Part shown: positions 47,199 to 59,700 of the stretch, one piece after another
Position numbering within the stretch: the stretch's first letter is position 1
Layout of the letters: the number at the start of each line of letters is the position of its first letter
Assembly: GCA_003952965.2 (NCBI GenBank)
Contig: CM025856.1
Coordinates: 1,599,310-1,663,309, forward strand
DNA length: 64,000 nucleotides
Direction: 5' to 3'
Source of the DNA: Morella rubra
Taxonomy: Eukaryota > Streptophyta > Magnoliopsida > Fagales > Myricaceae
Translations under genes and position numbers: made by a program
Notes under the pieces: generated by a model
Told to the model about the DNA's origin: nothing
Seen by the model: the letters and a program-made list of their open reading frames with translations, nothing else
Database searches by the model: none

Positions 47199-49840
47199 AT
47201 GGCAGCAGCTCCGGAATCCGACATTTTCTCCCAGCAGCATTCCAGGCTCCCAGATGATACCGTTTTCTATGCCATCTTTCCCGACTCCTCTGTAAATTAC
47301 AACACTATCCCTGATCTCTCCTCCTCCCTCCAATCCCTTCACCTCCAAATATTACAAAACATCTCTCCCTTCACCTCCGACTACCTATGGCAGCACGAGC
47401 CCTTCAATCTCTCCCTCTCCTCTATCCCTAAACCCTCCTGCCTCTGCTCTTCCCAGCATCCCCATCTCCACGGCAAGCTCCGCTTCGGCGACAACCTGGA
47501 AGACGAATGGTTCGCGGTCTTCCTTCTTTTCCACATCTCAACGAGCTTCCCCTCCCTCTCTATTCGAGTCTGGGACACCGACGGCGAGTTCTTGCTCATT
47601 GAGGCCGCCTTCCACCTCCCCCGCTGGCTCAACCCCGACAACAGCGTCAACCGCGTCTTCATTCGCCAAGGCCATCTCCATGTCGTCCCCAAGGGCCGGC
47701 TCCCGAGCCCGACCTTGGCCGATTCGCTGGGATTCATCGTCAATCGCAGCGATGAATCGCGGGCGTCGGAGCTGGTTCAGTCCGCTGTGAAGAATAGAAT
47801 ATCAGATTATCCGGAGAAAGCCAGGAGGAATATGCATTCGATAAGGGTTAGGGTTCCAGTGTCGGTGGCGCAGGTCTTGAAGCACGAGCCCTGCTTGATC
47901 TCCCTGGCGGTGGAGGGGTTCTACGACCGCGACATCGACTCCATGAAGCACGCGGCTAAACTGGAGAAGTTCTTGCCGAAAGGAAAAGAGGAAGAGCTGG
48001 TCTGCGTTTCCGTGAAGATGTCGAGGGCAATGTACGCCCAATTGGTGCAACAGACCTTTCAGGCACCCAAGTGTTACCCGATGCCGAATAGGAGTGATAA
48101 AGCTGCATATTCCGAAGCCGAATTGGGACTGAAAATCGCGTGTGGGTTCGAGATGATGTATCAGCTGAGAAGGCGGGAGGGTTTAGAAGGGAAGGGGAGC
48201 ACGTGGGAGGCCTATCGGGAGAGTTTGGAGAGGGTTGGTTACTTTCAAGGGTTACTTCCAGGGTCGAAGGAGTATCAGAGGTTGATGCACAATGCGGAGG
48301 AGTATTACCGAAGCAGTTCTTTGTTTTCAAGGGCGAGGTACGTGGTTTTCCGTCGGTGTCTTGGAACCTGTTTATTATTACTAAGTCTTTCACTAATGGA
48401 GGGAGTAGAATGCAAATAATGCTTTTGTGTTTTTACAATTCATTATTTTGAATATTCAACACGGCCATCTGGTTCTGCAAGACTGCAAGTTGTTTAGTAA
48501 AGGGTCTAAGTTACCTTTGGATTGTTATTTTAGCGGGCCGCATTTATTGTCTTTTTAGCTTTGTTATTGTTGGCATTTAGCGACGTATTTTACAATATAT
48601 AACTTTTTCTTGCAGTGAAATGTTGAGTGCTCCAGTGAGAAGAATTGATGAAATTCTTGCTTTACCCCACTCATCGGATGATTTTAGGGTTCAGGACGTC
48701 CCTCCTTCTGATGATGATTCTTGGCTCTACACTGGAGAGGACGAGTTAAACTCTGCTCTTCTTGAGAGACAAAAGGAGATGGACCTCTATAATTCAAAAC
48801 GTAAAAAGAAACAGAAAGAGCAGGAAGATACTGGTCCTTCTTCCCGTTCTAATGTTGATGAGACTGCTCTCGGTGACATAGCAGATACCATGCAGGCTTT
48901 TGTCCATAAGGTGTCAAGCTACAAGGGAGCTGAGGTTCCTGAGAACAGGTTCAGTGTAACTTTATATTAATCTTATTCTTATTTTTGTTTTCTTAACTTA
49001 TATTAATCTCATTCATTCATAGATTTGGTCACCCATGTTAATTGTCATAAATGCACGCACAAACATGCATCCATTCTTGTAGTCCTTGTGGCTGATGGGG
49101 TATAGGGGTGAATATGAAAGCTTGAGCCATGGCAACAGAATTCAGCTCCTGTCCTTTCTTTACATTATGCAAGTTTTAATTCAGTTCATTTGTATGGCAC
49201 AAATGAGAACACCCACCAGTCTGCACATCAGTTGGCTAGCAATGATCTTCTCATTCTTCTAGCTAAGCCCATAGCTTTTGACATGATGTTATTACCAAGA
49301 AGGTCACTTGCTTCTGCTTAAATAAGTGGGTGAACTGCATTGTGTCACTAATGATCCTGGCAGGTTCCTTTGGGTTTGAAGCCCATGCAACTGTTTGCTG
49401 GCTCAACCTTGCTAATTTGATTTAGTGGAAATGGGTTATTTGCTTTCCCAGGAGATTAAGGTGAATAGTTGTAGGATTAGGAAGCTTTTTGTGCATTGAA
49501 TGAACCCGCTTCTAGACATCAAATTTTACCATCTGAAGTATGGAAGCTTCAAATACATTGGCTTTAAATTGATCCAAATGCATCTTGTTAACTGCCTCTT
49601 GCAGGAACCTAGGAGAAGTAGACCTTAATGTTGATCATTTCCTAAAAGACCTTGAATCAATAATGAAGCACCAAGGTTTTGAAGATGCTGGTAATAAGGT
49701 TGATAAAGAAGAAGGGTCCTCGTCCGACTTTGATTTAGGTAAGTTATACACAATTTTTTTTCACTAAATTTATATCTTCTTTGATGAATAAGTTGTTTAT
49801 GTTTATTAAGATTCATGAAAACTAGGGAAACTTTTGTCTT

Positions 49841-49873
<33 letters not shown>

Positions 49874-50557
49874 CCTTCCTTGAGCTGGCCGTTAGATTAT
49901 GAAATCACATCTTTCATTTTCCATTTTTCATGGGGGTTCTAATCATTGCATTTATATTCACAGATGAGTCTGAGGATGAGAGCGATGTTGGAGAACCTTC
50001 CGAGGATAATGACGATGGAGAGGACACTTTCATGCATTCCTATTCTGATGCTATGACTGAAGAATTAAAGACCTCTACCCTTGCAAAAAGTTTTGTTCGT
50101 GCTAATGAGCAAGCACCGAAGAAGGCTGAGGTACATTATACATCTTGCATAAAAGTATATGTTTAATATATACATATACGTATGTTTTTATGTATATATA
50201 GATACACGTATGATTATATAGTTTTCCTGCCATCTCAAACTGAGGGACTATGCTGACTGAAATGTGGTTTTCTCATTCACTTATATTCTTCCATGCTTTT
50301 GTATATTCATCGTGTTCTTTTTTCTTTTTCTTTTAGTCTGTGTTCTGCCAAAATGATGTGCTGAATCCGTGATGCAGGGAAAATCAAATGCGACGGAAGA
50401 TATGGACGAAGATTTCACCCCCGTGGATGTGGATGTGAACCTTGTAAAGAGCCTTCTGGATTCCTTTTCTTCACAACAAGGACTTCCAGGTCCTGCTTCC
50501 AATTTGCTTGGTCTCATGGGTGTACAGCTGCCACGTGATGACAAGAAGGGTGACTGA
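47199..50557 (+). CDS. ECD: SGT1/ecdysoneless (ECD) homologue
   Basis: Exons 47199-48337, 48616-48948, 49605-49738, 49964-50130 and 50378-50557 sum to 1953 nt, giving 650 aa, close to the ~640 aa of animal ECD. Introns are GT-AG. The start MAAAPESDIFSQQ was chosen over the in-frame ATG at 47118, which would add 27 residues of non-conserved type. The protein shows the family's N-terminal DDTVFYAIFPD, the aromatic-rich WFAVFLLFHIS and RVWDTDGEFLLIEAA segments, and an acidic C-terminal half (DESEDESDVGEPSEDNDDGED) followed by TPVDVDVNLVKSLLDSFSSQ. ECD proteins are nuclear/cytoplasmic factors linked in animals and yeast to splicing, transcription and cell-cycle progression; the plant role is little known. 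Exon 1 is clearly GC-richer than the surroundings. The exon 2 donor (CAG|GTTCAG) is weak but needed for the frame. Confidence 0.95.
49846..49875. repeat. CT microsatellite in an ECD intron
   Basis: A run of C followed by about 14 CT units, between exons 3 and 4 of the ECD gene. Confidence 0.9.
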
Positions 50558-51017
50558 TTCTCTGTGTCTTGTCCAGTTTTGATTGATTCTAACTGGGTCT
50601 CCTGCAGTTTTGTACCAACTCTGGGACATGGTTCGGGGTTGTATATGTATTATAACTCTTCTGCTAAACTTTATTAGCAATGTATGTTATGTTAAGCATG
50701 TGCCTGAAGCATGACCATAAAAGCGTGTTGCTGTGAAAGTCAAGTGGTAGGTACATGATCTCCATTTTTTTGGGGTAAGTGGTAAGTGTATATTCCAAAA
50801 GAAAGGTAGTACAGAGTTAGGGACATCACAAAAATCTGCAGCGAGAACACAAACATACAACAGAGCAATTCATACAATATCCCAGTAAGAGATCTAAAAA
50901 CATGCCAGCATCTTTTTTTTTTTTTTTTTTTTTCAGCAAACGAATGTGCTGTATACAGACAGCCTTTCAAAACTGGATATAAAGAACAAAAGTATAAAGT
51001 CTATTGTAGCATCATTT
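50558..51017. other. ECD 3' flank
   Basis: Contains the 3' untranslated region of ECD and a poly(T) tract of about 23 bases at 50912-50934. No gene is supported. Confidence 0.5.
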
Positions 51018-51576
51018 AGGGCTTGTTTGGGATCGGGTTCGAGATTGAGCTTGAGCTTGAGATTGAGATTGAGAGAAGTTTCTTAAGGTTTTGTACTAGG
51101 TTTGTGATTTTTGAGATTTAGTGACGTAAGATTTTAATAATTATTTTCTTTTATTTGCACTATTTTGCAAAAATGCGTCAATCAGATGGTGAACTCCATT
51201 TTATAAAAAGCAACTCTAGGTGTACCTCATTTTTAAGACCTATGTTATAAAAAATAATTCTTGGTGGACTTTATTTTAGAGCTCATGCTATAAAAAGTAA
51301 CTTTAATTGGACATCATTTAAAAATATAAGGTCACATATACTGTGTCAATCAGATGTAAATGTAGTATCAGTTAGAGAAACAAGAAATAAAAATATTTTT
51401 TACTCTTTTAATTCGAGATTTGATTTTGAGACACACAAAGTTAGGGAAATATTGACACGTCTCTGATGTTTGTAGAAATCTGCTTTCAATCTTAACACAT
51501 CCAAACGCAGAGGACTTAAAGCGAGATTTAAGTTTTAAAGCTTGAGTTAAAAATCGATCCCAAACATACCAAGTCC
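51018..51576. mobile_element. MITE-like element with long imperfect inverted ends
   Basis: The left end GGGCTTGTTTGGGATCGGG and the right end CGATCCCAAACATACCAAGTCC are inverted repeats apart from a 3-base gap, enclosing about 560 bp of non-coding AT-rich DNA. The flanks read TTA on the left and TAA on the right, so the target may be TA or TTA. A TTGAGCTTGAGATTGAGA-type short repeat lies just inside the left end. A Tc1/mariner- or PIF/Harbinger-type MITE is inferred. Confidence 0.6.
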
Positions 51577-51940
51577 TAAAGGTTAAAAGTCTTGAGTGCT
51601 ATACATCGAATGGCCTTAATGGCGTGGTTCCAAATAGCCACGAACATGCCAGCATCACTTTAAGCATGATTTAAAGTCCTAAGAGCTATAAGGTACCGTT
51701 TGTTTCCCCAATATATTAGGGCATCAAAATTTCTAATAAAACAAACACACTCCAAAATTTTTAACTTTTACACATACATACTTCACTTTCACAAACTCCA
51801 ATAAATCTAAATAAAGTAAAGATTCCTAAAATTTCGAGAATATTTCTCAAAATTTTGACAAACAAACACCCCATGATAGAATGGACTTAAAAGGCGTGGT
51901 TCCAAATGGCCACGAACACGCCAGCACCACTTAACGGATC
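51577..51940. repeat. Tandem ~90-bp unit, second copy interrupted by a MITE
   Basis: Unit 1 (about 51582-51661) reads AAAGTCTTGAGTGCTATA, CATCGAATGG, then GGCGTGGTTCCAAATAGCCA. Unit 2 starts at about 51673 with AAAGTCCTAAGAGCTATA, is broken by the element at 51692-51872, and resumes with CATGATAGAATGG and GGCGTGGTTCCAAATGGCCA (to about 51935). Unit 1 therefore shows the empty insertion site. Confidence 0.75.
51692..51872. mobile_element. Small MITE, family copy 2
   Basis: About 180 bp from GGTACCGTTTGTTTCCCC to ACAAACAAACACCCCA. Its reverse complement resembles 10283-10443 along its length. The paralogous empty site in the neighbouring tandem unit supports insertion. It is non-coding. Confidence 0.7.
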
Positions 51941-52360
51941 CGAGTGTTCCCCTGTTATTGGCATGACCGAGTTACCAACTAACCCCTGCATGCCCCGGCT
52001 TGCCAAACACGACCTCGCTGTGCACGCCTTAGATTAAAAGCCAGCGACCGTTTGATGTGCTTTTATTCACCCGATGCTCACGCTGCCCACAAGTCTTCGA
52101 CACTTCCTCAGTTCCTTCCCTTCCTTATCAGCTGAGCTGAACTGGTGAGTCGCACAGCTCCTCTCTATGCCTTGTTATTCATCTTTACCTTCTAACCTTA
52201 ATTATCATCTCTGCGAATTATGACAATCTAACGGATCAAAAGCGATTTGTTAGGATTTCCGATTTGTCTGTCGCCTTTTTCCCTCTCCTTTGAATTTTGA
52301 CTGCTTCGTTTACATACTTTCATTTTCCAGACCTGATTTTGGGCAGGCCAAGAGATTACA
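51941..52360. other. NIC1 promoter and leader region
   Basis: No other gene is supported. An AG-ended pyrimidine tract (TTTCATTTTCCAG, about 52318-52330) shortly before the ATG may be the acceptor of a leader intron whose donor could be GAACTGGTGAGT at about 52139-52150. Confidence 0.4.
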
Positions 52361-55309
52361 ATGGCTTCGTTGACGGTGGACTTGTTGAAGGAGGAGCTCC
52401 CCGTGGAACAGGGATCTCTGGTTTTGTCTGGGGACGTCAAGACTGGTCTCGTCCTCGTCGACGTTGTTAATGGCTTTTGCACCGTCGGGGCTGGCAATCT
52501 GGTAATTATTTCACCCACCACCAGTCCTGTCCTCAATTACCGTGATAACCTCGTATTTCACTAAGGTTTTAAGTTATTGATTTTGTCCGGATGTACAGAT
52601 AACTCAAATTAAAACGTGCGTCACCAGATTTTCTCTCTGTTTTGATCTTTTGTTTCTATTTTTTGTTTTTCTACTTTCAAGTTTGTGTTAGAATCTTTTA
52701 GTTTTGTTTCACTACAAAATAGTTTTGGTTAACATAGTCTAAATTTAACCCAAAGAGCATTAAGGAAAATAATGCTAAGACCCATTTCTGTTCAAGAATG
52801 ATCTTTCGTTTCTAGGTGTGAGAGTTTTACATCCGTAATACTTGATTAGTAGAATATATCGCCTTGCAAATATGCTCCAGATAATGGAGCAGTAAAGTGG
52901 TCCTATATGGTTATCACAACTGTCAACTGTCAAGTCGTTGTTTGGTTGGGCTGTTCCTAACTTGTTATGTATGGGGTTATAAACAGTTGTCCTATTCAAT
53001 ATAGTAGTGCGGAATTATGTTTTTGTGTAGGCTCCAACAGAACCTGATAAGCAAATTTCAACGATGGTGGATGAGTCTGTGAGACTCGCCCTGGTGTTCT
53101 CTGAGAAGAAATGGCCTATTTTTGCATTCCTCGACTCCCATCATCCAGATATTCCTGAACCCCCATATCCTCCGCATTGTATAGTTGGAACAGATGAGGC
53201 AAGACTGGTTCCTGGTATTTGATTTGCTTTTGATTTTTTTTTCTTATTTGCGAATCGATCTTCCTTTTTTGCTGAAAATACTTGTATTACAGTTGAATGA
53301 TTTAGGGGTTTCCTACTCTTCTTTTGCTTTTTCCTATGGTTTGCAGCCTTGCAGTGGTTGGAGAATGAACCGTATGCGACACTTAGGTGCAAAGATTGCA
53401 TTGACGGGTTTCTTGGCTCTATTGAAAAAGATGGATCCAATGTGTTTATAGATTGGGTGAAAAGTAATCAGATCGAAAAGGTTAGCATTTCTCATGTCAC
53501 CAAAGAGAGTAGTACTTCTCATTGTTCCGTTTCAACAATTAGTATAGTGAAATATGAACTTCAGTAGCTTCAATCGGTAGTGTAGCATTCAATCTAATTT
53601 TGAACCCTTTTCTTCTTCATGGAGATTTTGGTGGTAGGGATATGCACGGATATATGTGTGCTCGATTTTGTGTGTTCAACACTGTCTGCTAGAAATCGTG
53701 GTCTCCTTGCACCTCTGGATGATGTGATTGTGTATTCCCATGGATGTGCTACTTTCAATCTTCCTATTCATGTTGCCAGAACTCTGAAAGATGCTATAGC
53801 TCATCCACAGGTAATCTGAATCATAAAATTATAGGCTAAGGTCTAAGTTCTTTTTAAATCCTTATTTATGTTCAAGTTTGAGCGGAAGGCAATGTTACTT
53901 GGATCTCAGAACCGACTTTGGTCTAGGCCCAGGAATGTCAATGTTTTCAGTAAAACACTTCCATAAAAGGCCAATCAAACCTGTATGTTTGACCTGGAGG
54001 AAATAGTTTTAGGAAGACAACAAACACACACATGTTGGGATAGTAAAGAACAAAAAGGAAAAGGAAGAAAAAAGTTTTATTATCCACCTATGGATCCATT
54101 GTAGAAGCATCACACAGCTCCTCCTTAAAACATGATATGATGAATTTGATTCACTTACTATTGGGGGAGGAGAGAGTGATTATGAAATTCTCTGCAAAAT
54201 TTCCATGGAAATTTGGATCTGGTCTTCACACCCATTGCTAAGTGTATGTACTTGTATTTTTCATTTTCATTGCTTAATGAGATAGATTGCAACAAAAGAA
54301 CTTGATTAACTCAAAACTAGTGGAATGGTTATCTTAATACTCAAGTGTACTATGCAGTGAATGATGCTGCTAATTTCTTAGTACTCGATCACCTTGGCGG
54401 TTATGTGACACAATGCTATTTGATACAATTTATGAAGTTGTACATTAATATTATGATTCTTCAAGTTGCTAGTACTTTTCTTGCAATCAGTTGCATTATA
54501 GTGGCTTAGCCAAAAAAAAAGAAGAAGAAGAAGAGAAGAAGAGATGGTTGTACTCATGTTGATGTTTTGAGACAAATATGTTTAATATGAGTTACCATTT
54601 CAATAGCTAGCATAATCAATCACAAATCCATTGAACTAACTTGTAAGCTTGCTTCAAGAAGAGTCAGCATTAATTCCTCTATCTACATCCTCGATACATG
54701 TCGGTTGCTTATTTTTCTGTCAACAAAGGTAGATTAGGGTTTATTTCTATCCGAACAAGAATGAGGAGATGCTTTTGGCCCAAACTTTTGAATTAGCTGT
54801 GAGACAGGGTTGGGATTGAACCCTGAGAATGTAACTCTTGACTGTTAAAGAGTAAAACGGGTGAAATTTTCACAATTGATTTCTTTGTGGTGCTCATCGG
54901 TAGAGGGATACACTTGATGGTGATCACTGGTATAGGGTGCCTGAAGTACATTCAAAGGCCTTGTGATCAAGAAATATTTCGGGAAAAAAACTTCATTTTC
55001 TTAGACATTTTTTTTTCTTTCGTTTAATTGAAGTTTGTGGTACCCAGTTCAGGCTTGATCACATTAACGTGAAGATGCTCTGTTTCAATTGACATAGAGT
55101 CAATGTTCAGCTTAAAAAACTTCTTTAGCTTAAATGACTAAAATATGACCTGCTTAACTGTTCAATTTGTCTTCTGTATACTATCTTTTCTGATTGTTCT
55201 TTTTATTTCATCACAGGATCTGATGCATCATATAGGCCTTTACATGGCCAGGGGAAGGGGAGCCAAGGTAGTGTCAGAGGTAACATTCGGCGCACCACAA
55301 GAGCCATGA
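52361..55309 (+). CDS. NIC1: Nicotinamidase (isochorismatase fold), NIC1 type
   Basis: Exons 52361-52501, 53031-53214, 53347-53480, 53625-53810 and 55217-55309 sum to 738 nt, giving 245 aa, matching the ~244 aa of Arabidopsis NIC1. Introns are GT-AG. The enzyme hydrolyses nicotinamide to nicotinate and ammonia in the NAD salvage pathway. The cysteine-hydrolase triad is visible: Asp34 in VLVDVVNGFC, Lys124 in ATLRCKDCIDGF and Cys164 in GICTDICV. The metal-binding DSHHPD (Asp82, His84) is also present. PYPPHCIVGT, ARNRGLLAPLDDV and the tail HHIGLYMARGRGA are family-typical. No signal peptide is seen, so it is probably cytosolic. The last intron (1.4 kb) holds a GAA microsatellite (about 54519-54543) and a possible old SINE piece. 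Confidence 0.96.
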
Positions 55310-55988
55310 TCTTGGTGGTTTGGGATTCAGGCTTCATCCTATCCAGAGGGCGAGAACCGTTGGGTGGATGGAAATTGGACAGAGGACATGCTTTATGTAG
55401 CTCTGGTTTTATGCTCTTACGTATTGAAGATACCATAATGGTGATCGGTATAGCTAACCGCTCACCTCAGTGTGGTCTAATTTACATATCATACTTGCAG
55501 ATTGGCTATGTTATGCTTATCATATTTCGACTGTCCAATTAGCAATGATGTACCTGCTATGATATGGATGTATATAAACATGTAAAAATTGCACTTTAGA
55601 ATGAGAGGGAACGTGGTTGAATATGATGATGATGTCTATAAATGGGGCAAAGTTGACTCCTTCCAAGTTTGTTCTTCGTTGGTGGAGGTCATTTATGCTT
55701 CGGAATGAAATTGTGGGCTACCAACTCCAACATCACGTTTAGAAAAATGATTTAAGGAAGCATCTTTCTTGCTTTTGAGAGCCCCACTCGCCTCTTTCTA
55801 GAAAAAAAATAATTTGGATGGTCTGAACTGTCTTTTAACTAATTTTCTATTTGGATGGCACAAATTTGTTTTACATTTATTTATCAATTCTAGTATCTTT
55901 TTACAAATTTTAGTAATTTTAATAACTTTTTCATTGATCCGAAAAAAATTTATACTGCTTCCTAAAAATTTTCACCTTACAAGCTAAG
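55310..55988. other. NIC1 3' flank
   Basis: Contains the 3' untranslated region of NIC1; no poly(A) site was fixed. No gene is supported. Confidence 0.5.
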
Positions 55989-56304
55989 GCGATGTTTAGA
56001 TATATAATATTTTTGACTTTTGAAGAAATTTTTTTAAAGACTCAAAAATCTTAAAATTTTTAAACAAATTCTAACAACTTTTTACAATTAAAAAAAACTA
56101 CATAAAAATATTTGTTTTCTTTACTACTTTAACAAACTTCATTATTTTTTCATTAAAATACTACTTTTTAACAAACTCTAATAAAATCATTCTACAATCA
56201 AACATTACCCACCTTTGTATACAAACCCTCCTAAAAAGTAAAAACCCAAAAAATTTCTCCTGCAAATTTAAAATTCTTAAAATTTTTACTTTCCAAACAT
56301 CAAC
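55989..56304. mobile_element. AT-rich MITE-like element
   Basis: The left end GCGATGTTTAGATAT and the inverted right end GTTGATGTTTGGAAAG are similar, around about 315 bp of very AT-rich non-coding DNA. The match is imperfect and no target duplication was found, so this is a tentative call. Confidence 0.4.
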
Positions 56305-56718
56305 TAAAACGTACAACGAAATCCTGTTATTGTGTGCTCTGGACTGCCAGGTGACTCCACATAATCGTCCTTCCGAAAGTGTTGGCACTGCTGAAGAATT
56401 GGCCATGCAACCCCTGATTTGGCCTAATGATGTCCACTTTCACAATTGAAATCTGATTACTCAAACAAGAAATCGATCAGATAAAGAACTCCTAAGAATA
56501 ATTTCCTCCTGAAAACCATATGACCAAATACAAGTTTGAATGGAAATTTCCCTGCTGCTTTGGTAGTTACAAACTATAAGGATCTAAAGTAAGAGTTTCA
56601 TAGGGTCACACCAGAAATAGAACACACAAATCCATTATCTGCTGTCAAAATAATCATACTTGAAAAAATAAACTAAAAGAATTACAAATGAAAATTTGAG
56701 CAAACGCATTAGAGGGAT
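56305..56718. other. Gap between convergent NIC1 and NET2 genes
   Basis: No gene is supported. It should hold the 3' untranslated region of the minus-strand NET2 gene. Confidence 0.5.
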
Positions 56719-59700
56719 CTACATATCCTGTCCTGGTCTCAGACCTTGGTACTTTCTATTCATTGCTGGGCTCATGCAGGAGAAGATTGAAGGCTTTTGC
56801 TTCTTTGGTTTTACACCAAAGATAAATGACCGTAAAGGAATGCGGGTTCGACTCTCTGTGTGCCTTAGCTGAGGATTTAGTTGCTTCTTCGATCCAGAAA
56901 GCTCAAATTCGTCGTTCAACTTTGCCAGTGTCTTCTCAAGTTCGAGCTGGAGTGCTGTTACATGATCTAAACCTGCTTGTAATTCATCCGCAACCTTGTT
57001 ATTCTCTTGTTTCATGTTCAAAACCTCACCTTGGAACTTTGCAGCTTGATAGCTTGTAAACCTGAATTCATCTTCCTCAGCACTTTCCTTTAAAGATGTC
57101 GTGATTTCTTCTTGGATGTTGCACAAAGACGTGAATCTGCATTGTAGCTCATCTTTCAGTAATGCGCTTTGCTCCAGCCAGACAGTTAGTTCTGTCTGTA
57201 TTTCTCTCAGGTGCTTGTATATTGGCCTTGCATCCGATTTCAGAGAATATCGTACAGTACTACTTCCCTCTAGCTTTTTTCCTTTTTCTGAAAGCTTCAA
57301 TAACTCGTCCTGTAAATCCTTGATTCCCGTGTCAAATTTCTGTATCTGATGGAACACAGTGCTGAATTTTAACCAGAAATCTAAGTTCTCCTCTAGCAGT
57401 TCGTCAATGTTCATTCGGAGCTTTTTTTCAATAGCTGACATAGTGTCAGGTTGGTCAATTAGGAGTGCCTTGATGTCGTCTTCTTCTGCTGCCAGAGTTG
57501 TTTCAGTTCCTACTTTAGGTTCGCGATTTAGATCACCTGATACATTTGAGGTCCCCTGGGAGTCTGAAGCTTCGAAGTCTTTAAGATCCTTACTTTCATC
57601 CATACATTTCAGGAGAAGGTTTATTTTCTGACGTAATGATTTAATCTCCTCATCCTTCACTGCATTAGCACTCTTCAGTTCTTGTAGCTGCACCGACGTG
57701 TCAAAATTGCTGTCCCGAGTTTTCTTCTCCACTTCAGTAAGCTTTTTCTTGATGTCCTTGTAATTGCGAAGACTTGTGGTGTACTCAGTCAGTAAGACCT
57801 TTTCTCTATCCTCCAATCCACTCAAGAACAACTGCTTCCAGTCTGGCTCATCTTCTTGGACTGGTTCTTGTTCCTTCAGTTCACTATTGAGAAGACCATC
57901 CACTATCTGTGATGAAGTATGCTTATCATCTTTATCCTGTAAGGTCAGGTCTGAATCTTTCTCTGATGGACTATCAGGCTCTGCCTGAAGTCGGCAAAAA
58001 GCTTCATTTTCAGCAGCATTACTGAGAGCATTGTCAGCTTTTGAAGAATCCTCTCCAGGATTCGATGTATCCTGTTCTTCCTTCAACTCTTTTTGTGATC
58101 TGTTCTCAGCAGCAGATCCCTCTTCCTTTTGTAATGGATCTGTAACACTCAGCTCTTCATCTGCCTTCACAACCAGCAGCTTCTTCAGACCATCATCACC
58201 ATTTAGAGGATATTCTTGTCCTTCGAGCTCATTTAGCCAATTGGTTTCAGCGGGATATTTTTCTCCTTCGAGCTCATTCAGCCAATTGGTTTCAGCGGCA
58301 TATTCTTCTCCTTTTTGTGATGGTACTGTAAGCTCAAACTCCTCATCTGGCTTTACGCTTTCCAATTTCTCAGAGAGGTGATCAAGATTACATCGTGCTT
58401 CAGTGAAATGTGACTGAAGGTTGTTATTCTGGTTGTCAAATGTCTGGTTTAGATCCTGAACTGCATGCAATTTTTCTTCCATTTCTGTCATCTTGTTGCT
58501 CAAATTGTTCGATCCATCAATCAGAGTTGCCTTATCATCTTCCAGGGTTCGAATCTGTGTTTGAAGCTCATCGGTTTCGGTTCTCAATCTCTTTACAAGA
58601 GCATTCTGTGATGAAATCGCACTTTCTAAGCTGATCACCTTATTCACAAGCTCATCTATCTTCTCTGCCATCTCTGTCACATTGAGAGATGTATTGGACC
58701 TGGCCTCAAAATGTTCCTTTATCTTCTCACGTAACAACTCCAATTCTTGTCTCTCATGTGTCACACTGCTCCCTTCTTGTTCTAAGCTTGTTAACGCTTC
58801 TGCTACATCTATAGTCCCATCTCTGGCATGTGGATTTTGCTGACCGAGCTGATCATAATTAAACTCACCCTTGAGACACTCGAACTTCTCCCTGGCGTCC
58901 TTAATCCTATGGAATTCAACTCTTGCTTCCTCAGCTGATCTCTCCTGTTTCTCCTGCAACTGAGCCAATGTGTCTTCGCATGATTTTAAAGCTGCTGCTG
59001 CCATCAATCTCCGAGCTTCATCATCTTCAATGACCACGCCCTCGCTGAATTCATCTTGCAAACTGAAAACTCTCTCTTGCATTTCCTTAATCTGGTTCTC
59101 GATTTCCCAATATTTTGCAAGCCCGTTCTCATAAGAGCTCTTGACAAACTCTTTCTCAGTTTGCAGGGACAGAATTTGCTTCTGAAGCTTGTCAATCTCT
59201 TCAAGTGCCTTGTTTTTGCTCAACCCAGATTTAGCCACTACAGTAGTAGCTGCCGTTTTTGCTGTCTTCCTAGGTTGCCATTTCTTAGAAGGTGATGGTA
59301 TGAGATTCTTTAAATCTTTAGTTGGAATTTTGGGAACCGTCGGAATATTTGAGTTTGGGACTTCTGGTGGCTTTTTTGGAAATCGAGTTGCGCCTTCTTC
59401 ATCTTCTTCATCCAATGCAAATTGCACCTGTTCTGGGAAGACTGAAGCAATGGTGTTGTTGGCATTTTGTAGCTCTGTTGATATGTGGTCATACCGTTCA
59501 GCTAAAGCTCGGTAACCTCGGTATGATTCTTCCACAAAGTGTATGAGCTCTGGCCTCTTTTTGTAGTACATTTCTGCTCTCTTGGCAAAGGAGTCTCCAT
59601 CCTCTTCGATGAGTTTAAGCACACTGCGCACCTTTTCCTCCATATCTGCAACTCATGTAAAAATTTTACTGGCTTATGAGGCACAAAGATCCACTTAGAT

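Noticed and set aside
54750-54850. Minus-strand GGTTCAATCCC, like a polymerase III B box, in the last NIC1 intron
   Set aside because: The box is good, but no convincing A box lies at the right distance and no ends or target duplication were found. At most it is an old SINE fragment.
57101-59515. Several 70-116 aa plus-strand frames
   Set aside because: They are antisense shadows of the long NET2 coding exon.
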